Assembly (NCBI GenBank): GCA_030407315.1
Contig: JALQPE010000718.1
Coordinates: 1-64,000 of the forward strand
Reading direction: 5' to 3'
Origin: Asparagopsis taxiformis
Lineage: Eukaryota; Rhodophyta; Florideophyceae; Bonnemaisoniales; Bonnemaisoniaceae
DNA length: 64,000 nucleotides
Below, piece by piece: positions 42,276 through 53,100 of the stretch (within the stretch, counting starts at the first letter, position 1; each line of letters starts with the position of its first letter). The position numbers and the translations under genes were made by a program. The notes below the pieces were generated by a model. The model ran no database searches and was not told where the DNA came from. It was given only the letters and a program-made list of their open reading frames with translations.

Positions 42276-42534
42276 ATTATGCGAACTCAACTTTGTGGAA
42301 CTAGGAGTCCTGCAACTCGCGGCTCCATCTCTAGTACCAATGGCATCATACGTACGTAAGTGCGTACGCTCTTCGCAAAACACACTTTATTTGTGCGCAT
42401 GGAACAAAATCCCACACTATTCTTCAAACGACATGTACAAATTTTGTATAGCATTTGTTGGAAGACTTGATCAGGACTGCTGCTAAATGAATTACGAAAG
42501 TTTACTGATGTAATAAACACTGTGCTGGAACACT
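42276..42534. other. Spacer between satellite and transposase; no gene recognised
   Basis: About 260 bp with a CGTACGTAAGTGCGTACG palindrome near 42350. No gene recognised. Confidence 0.4.
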
Positions 42535-45500
42535 CTATGCTGAACGTGGTGGGTATCCATCTTCTCTAGTTAAGACGCTCACTTCACCACCAGAAAGAAT
42601 ATCACTATTGTGCTCTACAATGCCACTTTGTCTATCGTATGAACAAACTCCTGACTCGCAGTTATGTACGTGCAAAACTTCTCGGACCCCGTCGTTCATT
42701 TCAACGTGAACTATAGTATCATTCCCACCTTTCCGGTACATACCGTCTCCAGTGCATGTCAAGGGAATGCAGACAGCATATGGAGTTTTCTGCTTCCATT
42801 TCTTTGCCTTCTTCTCCTCTCCTTGCCCTACCACAATAAAAAAGGACAATGTGACGAAAAGGACACGTCTGGAACATGTGAATTCCTCCATGCTCGTCCT
42901 GCTATGGGCGGGTACTACTATACCAGCATCATACCATCCATCTTTGCACACTGCTTGAATGATGCTTCCAGGTTCAGCACGCCCTAACCTCGATTCGCTC
43001 TCAGATCCCTCATGACTAGTGCGCACTCTTTGTGCAGCAGTGAGCCACCATAGTCGTTCACCATGTTGAGACCCGTTTACCTGTCTGGTTCTGAGAAAAG
43101 TTTCAGAAGCTTTACGTATCCTTGCCATCATGACGGTTTCTTCTGCCGGAACATTTTTCGCGTCTTCAACAGATTCCCCTCGCCACCGCGTGATTGGACA
43201 GTGGGTGCTCACCATAGTACTGCTCCTCTCTGATATGAGATGGAATACAGGACTTAAGAAGCATCTTTTTGCTGCCTCTTCTGTCGCATGTGGACTCTCC
43301 GAAATTCCTTTTCCTAGTGCAAAATACACGCGTCTGCAATCGGCAGACGTCCATTGTTTTGTATTGTGACCTACCGCACCCAGCGTGATGGCTATTCGTG
43401 CGAGCCAGTCATCGGCCATGATGAGCTCCATTGATGACAGATGTTCATTCTTATGGTTCGAGTTTCGAACCCCTCTTTTAAGAGGCTGGTGCATTCTCTC
43501 GAATAAAAGCTCTTCCACATGTTTCGCAGCTCCAAAAGCTGGTAATGTATGTACGCAAAATTCTATCAACCGATGCATGTTCGGTTTGTCCAGATGTTTC
43601 ATTGCAATAGGATCCTTCTTGCATACCTCATGCAGTTCTTTCATATAGTCTGAAACAAGAGCTAGAATGTGGTCATGACGTCCGCCATTCTCGGCCTCGA
43701 ACCTCCTGGTTGACTCAAGTCCATCTATCCACCATGTTGGGATGAATCGAATGCTGGCAACAACCATTTGAAACTTTTTCAGCAAACGAAGAATACGTTC
43801 AAGTTTTTCATACCCGTCCCAAGAGTTCCCGATGACGATACGAAATGCCGAATAAAATGCTTGGGGAGCTACAACGAGAACAGCGAATATATCGCTCATG
43901 TTCATCGATAATAGGTAGTTCTGCCCGAATACCTGACTCTGACTACTCAAACAGAACATTCGGAGGGTATTCAGTAGAACTGTTTCCGCAACATTTCGAA
44001 GTACAGGTGTTGCTGCGGTGATTGTGGCATTCATCACATCTTGAGCCAGTCCGGAGAGCAGATGGTCTGGGGCAACTACAGCAGAGCGATATGGATCGAA
44101 TTGACAAGGAACAACTGGAACTCCTTCTTCGTTTGTAGGAACTCCTCTCCGCACACGATTAAGGGATTCACTCAAATTATGGAGTGCCTTATTCTCAATC
44201 GGATCTAGGCTTAGTCCAAGAACTTTGAGCTGATCTTGCGATGCGACTTCCCTCACAAGCTTGTTTCGGTGCATTCCTCGGGCATGCGTACTCATCTGAC
44301 TGTTTAGCAATGCTGTGTATGCATTTCGTGAACCTCCACTGCTGCTCATATCTTGCTTTTCGAAAATGCAGCTATGGCATGGTGTATTACTGGTGTGACC
44401 ACGGACATCCAGAGTATGCGAAACAGCTGGGTAATCTCCGATAAATCCAACAGGATCCAGGAATATGACCACATCTTCTCCATTTGCATCTTTCGCTGGA
44501 AAACCGTCTGTACTTCCCTTCACAATGTCGGGTACAACTCTCTCAATTACAACATTTGTTGAAACTCCCGGGGGAACGAATCCAAGAACGCGGACTGCGT
44601 GGAAGCTTTCTCTCTTGCTTGGCTGTATGCCTAATGGAAGCATATAGCAGCCACCAAAACTTCCTTTCCGGCTTGTGAACGGCTGGAAGTCATCAGCATA
44701 TAGCAGAAATCGGTATACGATATATTTCCTGCCATCTGAAAGATTCCCCTCACTGCAGGCATCCATACGTTTAGAGCCGGGGTGCCATCTAGACCTCTTG
44801 TCTGGAGCTCCTATGAGCTGGACGTCTTTCACCCGAATTTGTTCGCGATGTAGCTGCCCAGTTGCTCCCCTTGTGGAGCAAATGAGAAAAGTCGCATGTT
44901 CAGAGCGTCCCTTTTTCAGATGTCTGTTCACGAGTAGTAACTCTTCAAATGTGCTCCCATCAGACTTACTTTTTGGCCGAAACAGAGTGATAGCGTCACC
45001 TGCCCGAATATCATTGTTGCAATGTTCTCCGTCGAGCGTTGTGGTGGAGACGACACGCCTCGCATTTCTTTTCTCAGTTTCTTCCATTGCATCGATTTGC
45101 GGGTCTATCACATCTTCCATATTTGATTCTTGTTGTTCTTCTCCGGTTGCAAGATAACTTGCAATGATGATAGCTTCAATTCTCCAGTCACTCCTTGCTG
45201 TAAAACTTCTTCTGCTCCTAGAATTCTTTCCAGTTTCGATGTTCTTTCCCTGTTTCGTTCTGGCTCCTCCCAGCTTAGCCACCAGGGCCTCTTGATTTGT
45301 CGTCGGCATACATATGATCCTCAACTCGTCTCCATGTCGGGCGTATACCTTTCTGTGCATCTTGTGACCGTCATGATCTGATGCACTTACCGAAATGCGA
45401 TGGAATGGGTCATTCAGAACAGCTGAACGGCATTTGACAATGAAAGAGTTTTCAATACTTTCTGAAGCAATTTGATATGCTTCATCTTCTCTTTCATCAC

Positions 45501-46236
45501 TACTATCCCTTTTACTAGACTTTATGCAGTCCAGAATGGGTCCGGTCTGTATATCCCTTTCCGCCCATGTGCTCGGTAGCACGACTCGTACCGATGTAGT
45601 ACAATGAGCTCTACGGCTACTAGACAGTCCTGGAGACATCTTTCCAAGCCTAGAGCCGCTTTTTGTTACATCTATTTCACACGTTGTATCCATGCTTTGT
45701 GGGAAACATGTTTTCAGAATGAACGGTAAAATGACTTTCCTCATGTACGAGTCGCTAGGTGCTTGATCCGAAATGTCCCGCTTGAAATTAGACATCTCAC
45801 GCATACCTTCATAGTCCTTGCGTTTCATCCGTAGCGTTCCACTAAGCAATATTATTGCAGAGAATACTGGCCAGGTCAGCAGTTTATCCACAAGTCTGCG
45901 GTCATCTTCCGCTGCCTCTTCTCCGTCGTGGTCATCACAGCTCTCGGCCGAGCTTTCCTCAGAGCCTATAGTTTCTTCTTCTCTCGTAACTTTTCCAGCC
46001 TCAAAAAATGCAATGTGCTCTTCTCCATTGCCACTAGAAATATTCTCGTCTTCAGCAGATGCTTTTCCGACGTTTTCGTCCGGTATATCGGCGTGAACCT
46101 CGAATGTTTCGTTCGAAACTAGCGGGGTTTCCCCATTTTCGTGCCTTGTCCCACTTTCGTATGGGATTGGCAATGATTCAAACCTTCTCCGGGTTCTTCG
46201 AGGTGTACCTTTCTTCCGAACAGCTGTTCGTTTCAT
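42535..46236 (-). CDS. Large DDE transposase of the Plavaka/CACTA-like group
   Basis: A 1,233-residue intronless protein. The N terminus is basic (TAVRKKGTPRRTRRR), then acidic. The core shows a DDE pattern: YRFLLYADDFQPFTS with YMLPLGIQPSKRES and VRVLGFVPPG (first Asp region), IFLDPVGFIGDYPAVSHTLD with GHTSNTPCHSCIF (second Asp and Cys pair), VVAPDHLLSGLAQDVM, and HVEELLFERMHQPLKRG with NHKNEH (probable Glu region). These match the block order of tnp2/Plavaka-type transposases. The C terminus (VCKDGWYDAGIVVPAH) resembles a Tudor/Agenet-like beta barrel. It is intact as read, and the ATG at 46236 precedes the basic segment. It lies next to the 104-bp satellite and is one candidate for having moved the writer/eraser genes, though no terminal repeats or target duplication were found. 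It differs clearly from the transposase at 8877. Confidence 0.78.
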   Translation of the reverse strand: MKRTAVRKKGTPRRTRRRFESLPIPYESGTRHENGETPLVSNETFEVHADIPDENVGKASAEDENISSGNGEEHIAFFEAGKVTREEETIGSEESSAESCDDHDGEEAAEDDRRLVDKLLTWPVFSAIILLSGTLRMKRKDYEGMREMSNFKRDISDQAPSDSYMRKVILPFILKTCFPQSMDTTCEIDVTKSGSRLGKMSPGLSSSRRAHCTTSVRVVLPSTWAERDIQTGPILDCIKSSKRDSSDEREDEAYQIASESIENSFIVKCRSAVLNDPFHRISVSASDHDGHKMHRKVYARHGDELRIICMPTTNQEALVAKLGGARTKQGKNIETGKNSRSRRSFTARSDWRIEAIIIASYLATGEEQQESNMEDVIDPQIDAMEETEKRNARRVVSTTTLDGEHCNNDIRAGDAITLFRPKSKSDGSTFEELLLVNRHLKKGRSEHATFLICSTRGATGQLHREQIRVKDVQLIGAPDKRSRWHPGSKRMDACSEGNLSDGRKYIVYRFLLYADDFQPFTSRKGSFGGCYMLPLGIQPSKRESFHAVRVLGFVPPGVSTNVVIERVVPDIVKGSTDGFPAKDANGEDVVIFLDPVGFIGDYPAVSHTLDVRGHTSNTPCHSCIFEKQDMSSSGGSRNAYTALLNSQMSTHARGMHRNKLVREVASQDQLKVLGLSLDPIENKALHNLSESLNRVRRGVPTNEEGVPVVPCQFDPYRSAVVAPDHLLSGLAQDVMNATITAATPVLRNVAETVLLNTLRMFCLSSQSQVFGQNYLLSMNMSDIFAVLVVAPQAFYSAFRIVIGNSWDGYEKLERILRLLKKFQMVVASIRFIPTWWIDGLESTRRFEAENGGRHDHILALVSDYMKELHEVCKKDPIAMKHLDKPNMHRLIEFCVHTLPAFGAAKHVEELLFERMHQPLKRGVRNSNHKNEHLSSMELIMADDWLARIAITLGAVGHNTKQWTSADCRRVYFALGKGISESPHATEEAAKRCFLSPVFHLISERSSTMVSTHCPITRWRGESVEDAKNVPAEETVMMARIRKASETFLRTRQVNGSQHGERLWWLTAAQRVRTSHEGSESESRLGRAEPGSIIQAVCKDGWYDAGIVVPAHSRTSMEEFTCSRRVLFVTLSFFIVVGQGEEKKAKKWKQKTPYAVCIPLTCTGDGMYRKGGNDTIVHVEMNDGVREVLHVHNCESGVCSYDRQSGIVEHNSDILSGGEVSVLTREDGYPPRSA

Positions 46237-47074
46237 CTCTTCTCTTTGGATTCGAGAGAACTTTGCACAAATTGTAGATTAATGTCAACTAGTAGGCAAC
46301 TAATGAGATGGTATCCGTCTCTTTTTAACCAGGCCACTGTAATAGTTTATAGTACCTATATTTTCTTACCGTTACATCTTATCGAAAACTTCACACTGAA
46401 TAGTGTCCTACCTAACTCAAGGAACAGGTGACTTGATTTCCCATGTTGGGTTCTTCAGCGATCTTTAATGCCTCCAACGATTCCTGCTTCCTTTTCTGAA
46501 TGAAATACACGAATCATTTACAATTTAGCTTCAGTACATGGTATAATAGGCCTCAATAGTAATCTTGTTATGGTAATAAACTATATATAGATGAGAACAC
46601 GGTTGCAATTCTCTTTCGGATTGTCTACTACTCTAATTTACAGCATTTATTCGATGTTTCTCCTTCAGTATGCAGCTAAACATCAATACCAAGACTTTTA
46701 GGTTGGTTTGACATTGCGTAGGGGCATGATTTCTATTTCTGCTAATTTATCACGTCCAGAAAATTTGACAGATCATCCGCTGCCAAATCATCTGCCACAT
46801 CATCGTCTGCCAAATCATCTGCCTTCCAGTTACGACGAGGTCATTATGAGTGGATGAGCTGTCTATTTAAGGCTGTTGATGCGCGACGTATAGGACCATT
46901 TCATCATCCGGTTATCATGAAGATGACAGGTAAGGCTGGTACGTTGTCGAGTAGGTATCTTTCCCCTCTCTCATTTCTTTCCACATGCTTTCCATGAAAG
47001 ATAGTGCACTAACCATAAATATCGTTCTTCGCTGATCCTATTCTAGTCTATTGATTGCAAATGATTCTGGCATA
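46237..47074. other. No gene recognised; short repeats at about 46765-46825
   Basis: AT-rich spacer. Near 46765-46825 the short motifs GCCAAATCATCTGCC and CATCATCGTCTG are repeated several times. No protein or RNA gene found. Confidence 0.45.
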
Positions 47075-47142
47075 GGTATTGGTTATAGGTTGGAATGACG
47101 AAAGCTTGCAAGCTTTCGTCATTCCAACCTACAACCAATACC
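47075..47142. repeat. 68-bp palindrome with a single mismatch
   Basis: The left arm (47075-47108) begins GGTATTGGTTATAGG and ends AAAGCTTG. The right arm (47109-47142) mirrors it with one A/G mismatch and no loop. This is a strong cruciform candidate, perhaps the fused ends of two element copies. It is unrelated in sequence to the other dyads. Confidence 0.9.
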
Positions 47143-47639
47143 TTTGCACGCAAAAATAGTTCAATGATGGTAAGTTTGTTCATTCCATTCATACTCATGT
47201 TCTTCTCATCCTTTACAATACTTTTCTATATCCGATTGCTAACCTGTTGCAAATCATCTGTAATGGTGTTTATTTCCCTCCTGTCTGAACATCACATGTA
47301 GTTTTGAAACAGCGAGGAACTCGATTTGCTTGCACAATAGTCCTGGTTGTAGAGATAGTAAGATTTTAGATACGATAGTTCGATTTAATGAGTAGTCTAG
47401 TCTAATGATAGAACTGAAACATTCCTTCAGGCATCGTTGTCCTTGCTACATAAAAATTCTGACATCCTTTTAGATCACACTTGGTTATCCCTACACACTT
47501 CTATGAAGACCACCGAGAGAGATACTCCATTCTGCCCGACATTTCGTAGCCAGATGCCTGAACATGCGGCTGGAATGGCATTTCCACCTCATTCTATCGT
47601 CCTGAACATCAATTGTAGGCACTAGAAAGTATTACCCTA
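47143..47639. other. No gene recognised
   Basis: About 500 bp with only short frames. Nothing identified. Confidence 0.4.
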
Positions 47640-48838
47640 GGCATCATATTCTACTACTTTCCCGTTCTGTCCGAGTCAGTACCGCCAGGCACTACAATTT
47701 ACTGGTTCAGTATAGACTTCCCGGCAGTAAATTGTACTGTCTCAAGCACTAGTTCCAGGTAGTGAAATGTACTGCCACAGGTAGCACTTCCAGGTAGTAC
47801 ACTGCACTGCCACAGGCAGTAACTGGTACTGTCCTATGCCCCTGTCGAGTACAACACTATCAGACAGTACTTTACGCTGATCTGGACAGCTCTATAATAC
47901 ATCAAAATCTACTACTTTTTGTAGTGCTGTGGGGCAGCAATTCACATATCCTGGAGCAGTACAGCGTGGCAGTGATTTACACATACGCAAGTAGTAGAGC
48001 ACGGCAGCACTTTCCACCACGGCAAGTAGCACGGTACGGTAGCACTTTTCGTATCATAAAGCAGTACTATCAGGCAGCTTTTCCCAGAGACTATCAGCAC
48101 CTCATTTCATTGCTTTCACACATTTCGTCAGACATCATAATTTACTGTCCCCACTCGCTTCCACAGGCAGTAGAATACACAGCCTCGAAGCATGTCTGCT
48201 GTCATCATATTCCACTGCATTACTCTACTGCCAGAACATAGACTTGTCACTACCTGTAAGTACAAAAAAAAGCAGCACCACACAGCAGCAGAAATTACTG
48301 CTTTGTCCAATAATAGAATACAGTACATTTCTCTGCCTCTGCCATGACCTGCAGGCAGTATCATACAGTACATCGGGGCACTACCTAAATATAGCAAAAT
48401 GTGCTGCCGTCATTCGGGCCCGCAGCCAGCACAGAACGCTGCCGGAAACACTAGCTTCTACTGCCACACGGTGCATCCCACGCCACCAAATAGTACTGCC
48501 GTGGGCCATATTCCTGGACAGCATATTTTACTCCCTCCCCGTGCTGCCCAAGTCAGCACAATATACTACTTTATTTTACAGGCCAATGTAGCACAAATCA
48601 CTGCCAGAAAGACAATCTAAATCCAGCAACTATCACTGCCTCCCACCACTGCCTCACCTCATACATCCAGGCAGTACTTTCTACTGCCGTCGGCAGCACA
48701 TGGCCACTGCCTCCGGGCAGTGCACTGTACTGCCGGCAAGTAGGGCATTAATTTATATTTTTACAGTACTAAATTTTACTGCCTCAGGCAGTAAATTTTA
48801 CTGCCGTACAGTACTGCCCCAGGCCCGATTTCAGACAC
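47640..48838. repeat. Large field of ACTGCC/GGCAGT dyads
   Basis: About 1.2 kb in which ACTGCC, GGCAGT, GGCAGCA and TACTGCC half-sites recur every 20-40 bases, often facing each other (TTTACTGCCTCAGGCAGTAAA near 48775-48797). Spacing is irregular, unlike the satellites. The same field occurs at 19815-20195. No coding content. It runs directly into family-A repeats at the right. Confidence 0.8.
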
Positions 48839-49815
48839 AGTAGTGACACCCCCATCTCAAAAACATGTTCACATGTGCATGTTTTTGAGAATAGCCCAAA
48901 TTTTAATTCAAATCAAGGTGTCTAATTTGGCCAGAACGGCCCCAGGCACCGGCCGCCGCCCCGAGTGGGGTTGTCACTGGCTTCTGTAGGCACTAACTGT
49001 AAGGCTAAATGGCGTCTGACGAAGGGTCAATTTCAGGCTCAATACGCCAGGGACAGGTCTTGGTCCTTGTTCCATCATGGTCCCGCCTCACTCTCTCACG
49101 ACCAACCTGAAATGGACGTCCGGTGGATGTCCAGCTCGATTGCACTGCTGGCCAGCCCAGAAATTCTAAAATTTCGGGCACAAAAAATTGTAAAAAATCA
49201 ACGATTTGGGCAGGTCGATTGTGCCGTACGGCACACCCCCATCTCAAAAACATGTTCACATGTGCATGTTTTTGAGAATAGCCCAAATTTTAATTCAAAT
49301 CAGGGTGTCTAATTTGGCCACAACGGCCCCAGGAACCGGCCGCCGCCCCGAGCGGGGCCATCACTGGCTTCTGTAAGCACTAACTGTAAGCCAAAATCGC
49401 GTCTTACGAAGGTTCGATTCCAGGCTTGAAGCCTAAGTTATGCTAGGTACGCATCTTCTTCCGTGTTTCATAATGGTCCCGCCTTACTCCCTCAACACAA
49501 ACACTACTCACCCATCACGTTACTCATATTCCGTGCACTTTATATTAGTAGTGATCCCGCCTGCTTAGTTACTGCAATGCGTGGATGTAGGCAGCACACG
49601 ATCAACCTGAAATGGACGTCCGGTGGATGTCCAGCTCGATTGCACTGCTGGCCAGCCCAGAAATTCTAAAATTTCGGGCACAAAAAATCTTGCAAAAATC
49701 AACGATTTGGGCGGGTCGATTGTGCCGTACGGCACACCCCCATCTCAAAAACATGTTCACATGTGCATGTTTTTGAGAATAGCCCAAATTTTAACTCAAA
49801 TCAGGGTGTTCCCCG
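48839..49815 (+). repeat. Family-A repeats, three direct copies left of the eraser
   Basis: Copies of the 34-bp dyad with CTCAAAAACATG arms lie at 48856-48889, 49243-49276 and 49744-49777, two of them preceded by TGCCGTACGGCA and GATGTCCAGCTCGATTGCA. Between them lie CAACGGCCCCAGGAACCGG, GCACTAACTGTAAGCC and GGTTCGATTCCAGGC stretches. The units are in the same orientation as those at 54.4-56.3 kb, so the eraser gene lies inside a direct-repeat array. Confidence 0.9.
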
Positions 49816-50152
49816 GATAAAGGGGTGCTCGCAGCCGCCCCAAAAGCCGCCTAGCTTGACAGCTGTAATTTTAACACATTACACATCAAGGACACTGCCT
49901 GCTTCACGCCACCTCGTCAGGTTTCGAGAGCCCGACTCGGGCCCGTTCCGAACGGACACTCACATCTCGATTGCCTGTCTTGCATTCCAGCGGTCACGAT
50001 AGGTGTGTACCTAACAAAATTTCGGTTGTATTGTGTTATTATTTCCAGCGATTGGCGTTCACGACCATTCTTCAAGCAACGTGAAACCTACCATCCACAT
50101 CACTCGAATACGTCAACGTCAACCATCTCTTTTACTTTCCAACTCAACAATC
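49816..50152. promoter_or_regulatory. Probable 5' region of the eraser at 50153
   Basis: About 340 bp between the last left-hand family-A copy and the start codon. The reading frame is open upstream of 50153 but begins only with a TTG, so the ATG at 50153 is taken as the start. No promoter element identified. Confidence 0.4.
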
Positions 50153-53100
50153 ATGGCGGATACGCATTTCAGCAGTTTGTTTTCAACGGTTTGCGGCGAT
50201 CAAGTGAGCGCGTCAGCGGAGTCGCGCGGACTCAAGCGCGGCGTCGATGTCAATTTGTTTGCGGACGTGGACGGTGCGGCTGTGCATATTGGGACGGCTT
50301 CGGTGAGCACTGCTGGTGGCGATGTTGGCCTTCCGCGCACGCTGCACAACCACAAGCTGCCGGAAACCGACGAGGCCGACTACATCGTCGTGCGCAACAT
50401 TGCGACTAAGGACAAGTTCAAGGACCTCCCGTTCCCGTACATGTTTGATGGCGCCGAGGGACCGCCGGAGACGATGGGTGGAGCATACGCCGCGGCGTTT
50501 TACCCTTGGGATACTCGGATGATGCGCCCCGCTGCGGAGGATGGCCCTAGCGACATTCGTACCCCTGCTGCAGCGTCAAACTTCAACGCAGCGACGAACC
50601 AGGCCAGCTCGGGACGGATGCCCAGTACCGGTCCGGCAGGCGAAATCACTGGTTCGGGGGGTACGAAGCATCCAGCACGCTCCGTCCCGGTTTCGGGAGG
50701 CACGAAGCGCCCTGCTCGCTCTGCAAGACCCTCCAGTGGAGGCACGAAGCACCCTGCTCGCTCCAACGTCACCGAAGCTACTACGCAGGACGTAACCGAA
50801 GTGGACGACGAACCGGAGGTGGCGGAAAGCATTCGTGAGCAGCAGGGGACGCAAATTACGGTGCCCAAGTTTGTGACGTCGGATTACGTCGGAGAAGGAG
50901 CGACTGTGTTGGTGAGGCAGCTAGTGGAACCGGCCGTGACCCTTCGGGATGTGAAAGAAGACCACGTGGAGGACCTGCGCAACAATATGTTGGCTGTGGG
51001 GTATGTGAGCTCTTCGCGTATCACTGTGACGGTGCTGAGGTCGCAGAACACGCATCTGCCCGCCGACACGCGTCTGTTCCAGAATGGCAAATTCCATGCC
51101 AATGCGAACGTGACCGTGATCGACGGACTGCATCGTCTCAATGCTATGCATAGCATTGCCGATGACTTCACGCGCCTCACCCGTATGCACAGAACCAAGC
51201 TGCCACAGGACGCAAACCGCTTGCGCTGGGTTACTCAGCCTCTGGATGTGTACTACCTTCGCCGCAAGGACAACAGTGATCTTCAGCCTCATGAGATCAT
51301 CCACAAGAGTGCAGAGTCGAACCATACGACTGGGACGCAACTGACGGAGCGCTCCCTGGTTCGAATCTTGTCGTCCATCCAGCAGTTCATCCGTACGATT
51401 GCTGTTGCAAATAACGTGGAAAACGCTGGCGACTTGCGTGAGTCTGATGTCATCCGAACATTGTTCGAGGCGCAGTTCATGGGGATGATGAATTCAACGA
51501 ACACGGCCCGGCGGTGGACGCGTTTGGCTATAGCAACGCTGAAGCATCCTGTTCTCGACGAAGTGTTGCGTGAGCTGAACAATTCCGAGCGCCGCAACGA
51601 GATTGGGATAACGCACCTGGACCACAAGATAGTGCGCGAGTTGCTGGAAGAAAACTTTGTCTTCGTCTTGCGTGGTCTTTCGGAGTACTTGAACCCTGCT
51701 CATGGTGGACGTCCGGATGGACGCTTTGACGTGAACGACTTCTATACATACGTCCGTCGCGTGACTGCAATAGCAAATTCTCTGTACGCTGCGTATGGGC
51801 GCCCAAAGAGTATTATGCGCAAGTCATTTCTGAGCACAGAGATGGCAATTGGGTCGGTTAAGCAGCCGAAGGAGTTGCAATGGCATCTCACCAATGCCAT
51901 TGCAATGTATAGAGGGGACGACCGGAGCAGTGAGGTTCGAATGCGACGGAGAACCACGCGTTTACAGGATTTGGAAACCAACTTGAAAGAGTTTTTCAAT
52001 CCGACATTGAAGAAGAAGACTAAGGCTCGACGCAAACGCCGCCCTTCTGCTGCCAATGTGAGACTCACTCACAAGAAGCAGCGGAATGTCGAACATGAGC
52101 CTGCTTCGCATGGCATCCGCCGCCGTTCACAGCGACTTCGCTCGACGGGGAGCACACGCCTCGAGGAAGAAGAGCCGGTTGTGGTACAACAATCCGCCGG
52201 GGAAGAAGAGCAGGCCGTTGTTGATAAACCCACCGATCAACAACAAGCCACTGCTTCCGGTGATGAGGTTGACGAAGACTCCGCCCGTTCCCCCGATTCT
52301 GCCGTTGAGATTGTCCCCCAAGATAACCAACGTGCTGGTGCGACTCCCTCCAACCAAGAATCTGTCCATACCGCTTCGGACGAGGAAGACAAACAGGGTG
52401 CAGACGTGGGCCAAGTCGAAAGCAAGGGGGTCCGCGAAGTGACAATTACACTCACTGTTCCGGAAGGAGTCGAAGTCGATGAAGACGGTTACATCGTTCG
52501 TGACTCTCCTTCTGAACACGACCTCCTGTTCGACGACCGGATGCCATCTCTTCCCGACGATTTCGAAGTCAAAGACCGAGCTGAAGGGCATCATCTGGCG
52601 CAGCGTCCCGCGGACGTCATCGCATCGGTGAGGGTTGGTTGTCTGCCCCCGATTGAGCTCAGGTTGTTATTGGAGAGTGTGGAAATCGATGAGGAGGGCA
52701 GAGAGGTGAGGTATTTGAAGCAAGTGGCGATGGACCCTGTGTTTGAGGGGCTGCATATTCCGGAACAACATCGGGCTCGTCATCTTGTTTTCGAGATCGA
52801 CACCATCTATCCGATGTTTTTCGCAGCGTGGAAGATGGCTGCCAAGGCGATGTGTGAGCCTACATCGACGTTTCTACCCTCGAGGCTGGACTTCGCCCAG
52901 GTTGCGCGAATGTCTACAAGCTGGAAGGATTCGTATGAGGCCGGCACTGGTATGGCGTACTTCCACAATTGCCGAACGGAAATCAACGAGCGAGGGTATA
53001 CGGTGATGCACAATTTCGCGGATGTAAGCTACCTCGATGCGTCGGACAAGTTCCCATTTGACTTGGGTCTCATGGAAGAAATTCCTAACCAGGAATTGTT

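Noticed and set aside
42535..46236. YADD motif (LLYADDFQPF) suggesting a reverse transcriptase
   Set aside because: No other reverse-transcriptase motifs surround it, while the following blocks (GDYPA..., PCHSC, HVEELLFERMHQ) fit a DDE transposase in the expected order.
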